From Candidatus Woesearchaeota archaeon (GTDB lineage Archaea; Nanobdellota; Nanobdellia; Woesearchaeales; GW2011-AR15), in NCBI GenBank assembly GCA_016934775.1, contig JAFGSP010000203.1:1-12209 (forward strand): a stretch of 12,209 nt of DNA, in the 5' to 3' direction. Within the stretch, counting starts at the first letter, position 1; every line of letters begins with the position of its first letter. Of the stretch, positions 7,363-12,209 are shown one piece after another. Position numbers and translations under genes: made by a program. The notes beneath the pieces are model-generated. The model was not told the origin of the DNA. It saw nothing but the letters and a program-made list of their open reading frames with translations, and did no database searches.

Positions 7363-8916
7363 ATGAAAACCAGACTAAAGATGCTGTTCAGGAAAGAGAA
7401 GACAAGATACCTGGTCTTTCTTGTTGTTCTCGGCATCATACTGGCAGCTTTCTATTACGTCTATCTGAAGCATTATACAGCTGTGAGCCTAAGAGAAAAA
7501 GGATATGCCGAGTTTCCTATATATGACCAGCATTATTATGAATATTATATGAGGTCAGTTGTCTTATGGGATACTCTAAGGAACTTTCAGATAGACCGAT
7601 TTTTTCAATTGTATCATTCTATTCAGGAAAACCGAATAAATGCACTCAGAGGATTGCCTTTTTTCTTTTTGTTTGGTCCATCTCAGTTTGTTTTCATTTA
7701 TTCAAATTTTTTTGTCAACTATTTTCTCCTGCTTCTTGTTTATATTGCTCTGACTAAGATCTATAAGCCTGCCAAAGCTTTTGTTTTCAGTGTTTTTTTG
7801 ATAAGTAATTTTATCCCAATTGCTTTATTTGTTTCACCATATACAGATTTGAGTTTTATGTTGGTATGTTCTTTATTTTTCATCTCTTTATTTATGTTTG
7901 AAAAAGATTATAGAAAGAATAATTTCCTTTTGGGACTCAGTATTTTTTTAGCATTTTTCGTCAGACTGTCAGCTTATGTAATAATCCCTTTTTTCAGCTT
8001 TGCGATGATATTCTATTTTGTTGTTGCAAAAAAGGACTGGCGTGACTATTGTATTAGATATTCTATAATCTTTTTATTAGGAATATCTTTGTATTCTCTA
8101 CTGGCCTTTGGAAACAATATCCAGTATATGGTCAGAGAATTTTCTTTTTTCTTTTTTTCATCATATGAGATAAAACTATTTTTTTCAAGCATAGGCGATA
8201 TGACTACGATGTTCTTTCTGTTCTATAGAGCAATAACTAGATTATTTTTTATCTTTGCAGAAAAAGTTCTTGTTATCTTAGTATACCTTTCTTTGGTATA
8301 TTATCTTCTTAAAAAGAAGGATAGTTTCTGGATCTTTCTTTTTTTTCAGTCCCAGATAATAATCTGGCTATTTTTAGGGTTGTCTTTTCCAAACGGACTG
8401 CAATACAGATACATGGTTCCAGTGCACTTTACTTTTCTGATTATTATTTTTGAATCTGCCATTATCTTTCTAAAACAGTTTACATCCAGTTATACTAAAA
8501 TTATTTTCTTATTAGTATTTTCTTTGTTTACATTTAACCTTATTATACTATTTCAGGCAGGGGACGATGATTTTGCTAAATTAACACCAATCCATGTAGC
8601 AAAAATAACAGAATATGTTAATTCGAACATATTTCTTGAATTACCAGTTGGCTCGAGAATTTTTGTTTCAAGCTCCAGTAATTGCAATTATTATGATTAT
8701 TGTGGTTTGTTTGACGAAGCTAGTGAGAGGGGGTATTTGGCAGAGATAGACTCAAGATTTAGATATATTATGGTTAATAATCCTGAAGAAAGTGATTATA
8801 TCTTATATTCAGATTGCAGTATGATTTCAGATAAATATTCCGAACTGATGTCAGTTCATGATGTCTCTTCCCTTACAGACTATCATGTTTCAAAACTTTA
8901 TCTTGCCAGAACTTAG
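7363..8916 (+). CDS. GT-C-like membrane protein, array member 3 (compositionally mosaic)
   Basis: The protein has 517 residues and starts three bases after the stop of member 2, so it is almost certainly in the same operon. It has the array motifs DQHYYEYYMRSVVLWDTL (55-72), FGPSQFV (104-110), SPYTDLSFML (158-167) and QYRYMVPVH (347-355), and C-terminal C441 and C485 with IDSRFRY (462-468). The usual Gly before Gln-His in loop 1 is Asp here, and IDPRF is IDSRF. An extra cysteine, C447, is present. The first roughly 200 bases resemble members 2 and 4 in base use, while the remainder is visibly more AT-rich, with A or T at most third codon positions. Residues 23-40 are encoded by a 53-base segment identical to one in member 4. 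Role as for the other members, inferred from the family. Confidence 0.86.
   Translation: MKTRLKMLFRKEKTRYLVFLVVLGIILAAFYYVYLKHYTAVSLREKGYAEFPIYDQHYYEYYMRSVVLWDTLRNFQIDRFFQLYHSIQENRINALRGLPFFFLFGPSQFVFIYSNFFVNYFLLLLVYIALTKIYKPAKAFVFSVFLISNFIPIALFVSPYTDLSFMLVCSLFFISLFMFEKDYRKNNFLLGLSIFLAFFVRLSAYVIIPFFSFAMIFYFVVAKKDWRDYCIRYSIIFLLGISLYSLLAFGNNIQYMVREFSFFFFSSYEIKLFFSSIGDMTTMFFLFYRAITRLFFIFAEKVLVILVYLSLVYYLLKKKDSFWIFLFFQSQIIIWLFLGLSFPNGLQYRYMVPVHFTFLIIIFESAIIFLKQFTSSYTKIIFLLVFSLFTFNLIILFQAGDDDFAKLTPIHVAKITEYVNSNIFLELPVGSRIFVSSSSNCNYYDYCGLFDEASERGYLAEIDSRFRYIMVNNPEESDYILYSDCSMISDKYSELMSVHDVSSLTDYHVSKLYLART
7430..7482 (+). repeat. 53-base perfect repeat, copy in array member 3
   Basis: The segment is identical, base for base, to 9139-9191 in member 4. 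It encodes the end of the first transmembrane helix and the start of the first loop (LGIILAAFYYVYLKHYTA). Flanking bases diverge on both sides, although three of the four bases just upstream still match. Nucleotide identity this long, including third positions, is not expected from protein constraint alone. Confidence 0.95.
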
Positions 8917-8940
8917 ATGAAGATAAGATAACCTTCGACG

Positions 8941-8955
8941 GCTCATCTGATGAGC
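8941..8955. repeat. Short perfect inverted repeat in the gap after member 3
   Basis: GCTCAT and ATGAGC flank a CTG spacer, making a perfect 6-base inverted repeat 25 bases after the stop of member 3. It could form a small hairpin at the 3' end of the operon transcript or be a protein-binding palindrome. No T-rich tract follows directly, so it is not a classic terminator, and chance cannot be excluded. Confidence 0.4.
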
Positions 8956-8970
8956 ATGATACCTTTCATA

Positions 8971-8983
8971 AAAAATATAAATG
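8971..8983 (+). promoter_or_regulatory. Possible TATA element for array member 4
   Basis: AAAAAATATAAAT-like sequence lies in the 107-base gap between members 3 and 4, the only sizeable break in the array. It would start transcription near 9003, about 20 bases before the GTG at 9024. A second AT-rich stretch at about 9000-9006 would suit the ATG at 9039 instead. Member 4 may therefore have its own promoter; evidence is weak. Confidence 0.3.
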
Positions 8984-9023
8984 TGTGTTGGTGGATGGAA
9001 ATATTTAGGTTCAAATAAAAAAA

Positions 9024-10622
9024 GTGTCAGAGTTCAAAATGCATTTCCTTAAGGGCTTCTTCCAAAACCATTTGTATAGAAGAATGACTAGAGCAATTAA
9101 GAAAGACCAATATCGGTTTCTTATTTTGTTGCTCGTTTTCGGCATCATACTGGCAGCTTTCTATTACGTCTATCTGAAGCATTATACAGCTACCAGCATC
9201 AAAGAAAATGGCTATCCTCAATTTCCGCTATATGGTCAGCATTTCTTTGAATATTATATGAGATCAGTAGTCCTTTGGGATTCTATTATGAACCTTAGAT
9301 TAAGTGATTTTTATTATTATTACAATACAAGCTATACTGATAAAATTTCCCTAATTAGGTCTCTGCCTTTCTTCTTTGTTTTTGGTCCTTCACAATTCGT
9401 CTTCATATATTCAAATTTTTTCTTTAATTATTTTATATTGGTAATGATCTATCTGTCAACGACAAGGATATTTAAGCCAAAAGAATCATTTACACTTAGT
9501 CTCTTCCTTGTCAGCAATTATGCGTGCATGATCTTGCTTTTATCCCCCTATATGGACCTGACTTTTATGCTGGCATGCGCCCTTTTCTACATTGAGCTTT
9601 TCCTTTTTCAGAAAAACCATAAAAAGGCAAATCTCGGATTGATGTTAAGTGTTTTTTTCTTGTTTCTGATAAAGAATACAGCATACGTAGTTGTCCCTTT
9701 TTTCAGCATTGCGATGATGGCCTATTTCATCACAACAAAAAAGCAGAGCGGAGCATATTGTTTGAAGTATGCGACCCTGGTTGGCGTAGGGGTGGTCTTA
9801 TATTGGCTATTGGCTCTGAAATTTACTGTTCCAGATATTATCTCCAGTGACCTGAGTTTATTTAAAAATTTAGGCATAGGCAACGCATTTACTCCGGCAG
9901 ATTTTTTCATGAATCTGAAGATTATCCTGTCCAACTTGTTTCTGGAGAAGGCTGTTGTATTTCTGCTATATCTTTCAATGGCCTATCTTCTGTTTAGGGA
10001 AAAAGACAGTTTCTGGGTGTTTTTGTTTTTTATAGCATGTATATATCTTATGATGAGTACACTGACTTTCTTCAAATTTGGGTTCCAGCTGAGATATCTT
10101 CTTCCGCTGTACTTTATTTTTGCGGTGATAATATTCAAGGCGTTGTCTCTTTTTTTAAGAGACTGGCTGAAGCATGATTCAATAGTACTTCTGGCCTTTG
10201 TATTATTAATGTTATCTCTTAGCATGTACTCTTTGGTAAGATCTACAGACCAGGACTTTGAAAAACTCACTTATATAACTACAGCAAGAATCACTGAATT
10301 CATCAATTCAAATATCCTTTTCAACCTTTCTCCTAAATCAAGGATCAGGATATATGAACAGACACATCACACTTTATACTATGACTGGACTACTCTTATT
10401 GAAGAATATCCAGGATTCTTCACCCTGGCTGAAATAGATGAAAGATTCAGGTATGATCTTAGAGCAGGAGAAGATGATGATTTCAGTGATGTTGATTATA
10501 TCCTGCATGATCAGACTTATAATCTGCAGCCGGAAGGATTCAGATTGAAGGGAGTCTATGATGTCTCTAAGTTCGGACATCAGAAGGCAGACCTCCTTTT
10601 TTTATGGGAAAAAGATCCATAG
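9024..10622 (+). CDS. GT-C-like membrane protein, array member 4 (lacks the conserved cysteine pair)
   Basis: The protein has 532 residues if it starts at GTG 9024. An in-frame ATG at 9039 (residue 6) is an equally reasonable start, and neither has a clear Shine-Dalgarno. The array motifs are GQHFFEYYMRSVVLWDSI (71-88; H73, E76, D86), FGPSQFV (120-126), SPYMDLTFML (174-183; D178) and QLRYLLPLY (355-363; R357). About ten hydrophobic segments precede a C-terminal soluble domain at about 415-532 with IDERFRY (471-477) and an acidic GEDDDFSDVDY run (482-492). Both positions that hold cysteine in members 1-3 hold threonine here (T450, T498). The gene is separated from member 3 by 107 bases and converges with the GT2 gene, with two bases between stop codons. 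Probable membrane glycosyltransferase, by inference. Confidence 0.87.
   Translation: MSEFKMHFLKGFFQNHLYRRMTRAIKKDQYRFLILLLVFGIILAAFYYVYLKHYTATSIKENGYPQFPLYGQHFFEYYMRSVVLWDSIMNLRLSDFYYYYNTSYTDKISLIRSLPFFFVFGPSQFVFIYSNFFFNYFILVMIYLSTTRIFKPKESFTLSLFLVSNYACMILLLSPYMDLTFMLACALFYIELFLFQKNHKKANLGLMLSVFFLFLIKNTAYVVVPFFSIAMMAYFITTKKQSGAYCLKYATLVGVGVVLYWLLALKFTVPDIISSDLSLFKNLGIGNAFTPADFFMNLKIILSNLFLEKAVVFLLYLSMAYLLFREKDSFWVFLFFIACIYLMMSTLTFFKFGFQLRYLLPLYFIFAVIIFKALSLFLRDWLKHDSIVLLAFVLLMLSLSMYSLVRSTDQDFEKLTYITTARITEFINSNILFNLSPKSRIRIYEQTHHTLYYDWTTLIEEYPGFFTLAEIDERFRYDLRAGEDDDFSDVDYILHDQTYNLQPEGFRLKGVYDVSKFGHQKADLLFLWEKDP
9139..9191 (+). repeat. 53-base perfect repeat, copy in array member 4
   Basis: Identical to 7430-7482 in member 3 and in the same reading frame; it encodes residues 39-56 from the GTG start. 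The rest of the two genes is clearly diverged at both DNA and protein level, so this patch stands out as recently homogenised or newly shared. Confidence 0.95.
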
Positions 10623-10624
10623 AT

Positions 10625-11572
10625 TCATGAGCGCTTTCCTGAAAACGCCCTGTTTGTTTCTTTTCTGCTCTTCAGGACCAGAGGAAAATTAGCCAGGATG
10701 TTGGATATTGCTTTAATGCAGACAAAGGGAGCAGTGAACAAGGGGATGCTTCTAAAGATCCTTGGCCTTTTTTTCGAGAACAATAAGCTTAACCTCTTAT
10801 CTTTCCTGTCATATCCATACCAGTTGAACCAGGCAAAATTAAGCATCCCGAATGCAGCTGCCTTGAAAAGAGCAGTGATTGTGAACGGGTTGTATAATTT
10901 TGATCTTCCGGCATACCTGCCGAGCTTCAGCATCCCGTATAGGGTATTTCTGAACTCGAGATAATATCTCTTTTCGTAATATCCATCAGTCCTCTTATCC
11001 GCGTGGATGACTCTGGCATCAGGCGCATATTTAGATTCCAGTCCTGAAAGGCGGCACCTCATGAAAAAATCATAATCTTCAAGATAGGTCTCGTAGAACT
11101 CATCAAAAAGCCCCGCTACTTTTTCCAGGGATGTCTTCTTTGCCATGAAGCAGCCGCTTATATGTATAAACCTCTTCTCGAAATCAAATACAGGGTAGAA
11201 AACATAGCCGTTCTCAAAACTTATCTTCGGGAAGACAATGTCTGTGTCTTTCTTGAGGTGGTGCATCAGCGAAGAGATAGTCGATCTGTTGAACCAGGCA
11301 TCGCCGTCTATGAAAATTAGGATATCTCCTTTTGATTTTCCTATTCCTGTGTTTCTGGCAGCAGACGCCCCTCTGTTCCGGTCCAGGACAAAGGTCTTTA
11401 CAGTCGGGAATTTCCTGTTCACTTTCATGACTGAATCATCTGTTGAGTCATTATCGATCATCAGGATCTCGTACTCATACCTGTTGATATTATTTGAAGA
11501 ATAGATGCTCTCTATTGTTTTCAGGATTGTCTCTGATCCGTTATAGTTTGGTATGATAATGCTGAGTCTCAT
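10625..11572 (-). CDS. Family 2 glycosyltransferase
   Basis: The protein has 315 residues from ATG 11572. The N-terminus MRLSIIIPNYNGSE (1-14) is the classic GT-A/GT2 opening for nucleotide-sugar binding. It is followed by LMIDNDSTDDS (37-47), RNRGASAARNTG (65-76) and the metal-binding DxD motif as IDGDA (88-92). SGCFMAKK (139-146) and LEDYDFFMRCRLSG (164-177) match the acceptor-side and catalytic ED motif of the family. A mostly soluble enzyme with a hydrophobic patch near 280-300 would act at the cytosolic face of the membrane, moving a sugar from a nucleotide donor to a lipid-linked or protein-linked acceptor, often rhamnosyl- or related transfer; the actual sugar cannot be read. It starts one base after the stop of the SGNH-like gene (TGA-A-ATG), so the two form an operon. 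It converges with member 4 of the array. Confidence 0.93.
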   Translation of the reverse strand: MRLSIIIPNYNGSETILKTIESIYSSNNINRYEYEILMIDNDSTDDSVMKVNRKFPTVKTFVLDRNRGASAARNTGIGKSKGDILIFIDGDAWFNRSTISSLMHHLKKDTDIVFPKISFENGYVFYPVFDFEKRFIHISGCFMAKKTSLEKVAGLFDEFYETYLEDYDFFMRCRLSGLESKYAPDARVIHADKRTDGYYEKRYYLEFRNTLYGMLKLGRYAGRSKLYNPFTITALFKAAAFGMLNFAWFNWYGYDRKDKRLSLLFSKKRPRIFRSIPLFTAPFVCIKAISNILANFPLVLKSRKETNRAFSGKRS

Positions 11573-11573
11573 T

Positions 11574-12209
11574 TCAACTGTCTATTGTTTCTGAATAATG
11601 GAAGTATTCATAAATATTTTCTCCAAATATTCTGTTTGCTTCTTCATTGTAATGATTCTCACCTGCATCAGCATCCACTCTCAGTTCACGGTCTGATTTG
11701 TTTCTTGTTTTTTCTATATATCTCTCATAGAATCCAGGGATTGCTGAGATGTTGCTCTCCAGGAACGCCTGGTTAAGTCTTTCATTGAACAAAGTATTAT
11801 GTTTGTCATCTGCCAAGTTGTTTATTGGGATATAAAACCCAATCATCCGGATCTTATTTTTTTTTGCGAGAATTCCCATGTCCCCTAGTATGTTTTTGAA
11901 GCATAGCCATCGTTCATCATTATTTTCAATCATCTTATAATAATATTCATCAATCTCTTCCGGGCTAAATTTCCTGAATCTCAAAAGGATGTTCTTGAGC
12001 CTTCTTTGTGTGAATGAGAAAAATGAAGTTTTTTTCGTATCAAATAAGACTTCACAATAACTCATGTCGAGATTGGTTGGCCTGAATTCGGTATCATCTA
12101 TGAAAACCCCATAGATAATGATATCCGGATTGTACTTCAAGACCTTGTAATTTAATATCCAATAGATATCAAGCGCATTTGTTCCTGGAACACCGAAATT
12201 CATTACTTC
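11574..12209 (-). CDS. SGNH-hydrolase-like protein, C-terminal part (gene continues beyond the window)
   Basis: The frame is open to the window edge: codons for Glu-Val precede the ATG at 12203, so that ATG is probably internal and the N-terminus, with the block I catalytic serine, lies outside. Visible parts, numbered from that Met, are MNFGVPGTNALD (1-12), which matches block II of SGNH/GDSL proteins, and KYNPDIIIYGVFIDD (23-37), the usual strand before the block III Asn-Asp, here Asp-Asp. The C-terminus has AGENHYNEEANRIFGENI (180-197), like the DxxH-x-N block V, with H184 and N186 kept but no Asp at the usual distance of three; D179 and D177 are five and seven residues before the His. Such proteins in glycan loci often add or remove O-acetyl groups on surface sugars. 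No membrane segment is seen in this part. Its stop lies one base upstream of the GT2 start, so the two are co-transcribed. Confidence 0.75.
   Translation of the reverse strand, partial: EVMNFGVPGTNALDIYWILNYKVLKYNPDIIIYGVFIDDTEFRPTNLDMSYCEVLFDTKKTSFFSFTQRRLKNILLRFRKFSPEEIDEYYYKMIENNDERWLCFKNILGDMGILAKKNKIRMIGFYIPINNLADDKHNTLFNERLNQAFLESNISAIPGFYERYIEKTRNKSDRELRVDADAGENHYNEEANRIFGENIYEYFHYSETIDS

Noticed and set aside
8941..8975. Possible C/D box small RNA (CTGATGA and a nearby CTGA)
   Set aside because: The C-box and D-box-like letters overlap each other within the palindrome, and no properly spaced second pair of boxes is present.
10650..10672. T-rich stretch after the stop of array member 4 as a terminator
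   Set aside because: It is interrupted by C and G and lies inside the GT2 coding sequence; not distinctive enough to call.

Overview
The window looks archaeal. AT-rich TATA elements sit about 24-30 bases upstream of several start codons, leaving little or no leader (best seen at 1691-1698 before the ATG at 1720). Shine-Dalgarno motifs are mostly absent, one secreted protein carries a lipobox, and the gene content is typical of archaeal cell-surface glycan loci. The small compact genes would fit a DPANN-type or other uncultivated archaeon, but the lineage cannot be fixed from the sequence. No rRNA, tRNA, CRISPR array or insertion sequence was seen, and no gene-free stretch exceeds about 115 bases.

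Layout. Bases 1-150 hold the 3' end of a membrane protein gene that resembles a polysaccharide flippase (+). Bases 152-1627 (-) encode a membrane-anchored DUF362 protein. It is divergent from 1720-2559 (+), a lipoprotein with a right-handed beta-helix (NosD/PbH1 type). Bases 2556-4091 (-) encode a GT-C-like multi-spanning membrane protein. From 4205 to 10622 (+) lies the centrepiece: four tandem paralogues of about 520-530 residues, each a multi-spanning GT-C/GT39-like protein with a conserved C-terminal soluble domain. Bases 10625-11572 (-) encode a family 2 glycosyltransferase, transcribed just downstream of an SGNH-hydrolase-like gene (11574-12209, -) that runs off the window.

Taken together this is a surface polysaccharide or glycoprotein assembly neighbourhood. 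A cytosolic GT2 enzyme would extend lipid-linked sugars, a flippase-like protein may move them, and several GT-C enzymes would act outside the membrane from polyprenyl-phosphate donors. The SGNH protein could add or remove acyl groups, and the lipoprotein would face the exterior. These roles are inferred from families and context.

Most notable are the four-member paralogue array and a 53-base perfect repeat between its third and fourth members, which suggests gene conversion. The third member has a mosaic base composition. Two cysteines in the C-terminal domain are both replaced by threonine in the fourth member, which points to a disulfide. Three convergent gene pairs have essentially no space between their stop codons.
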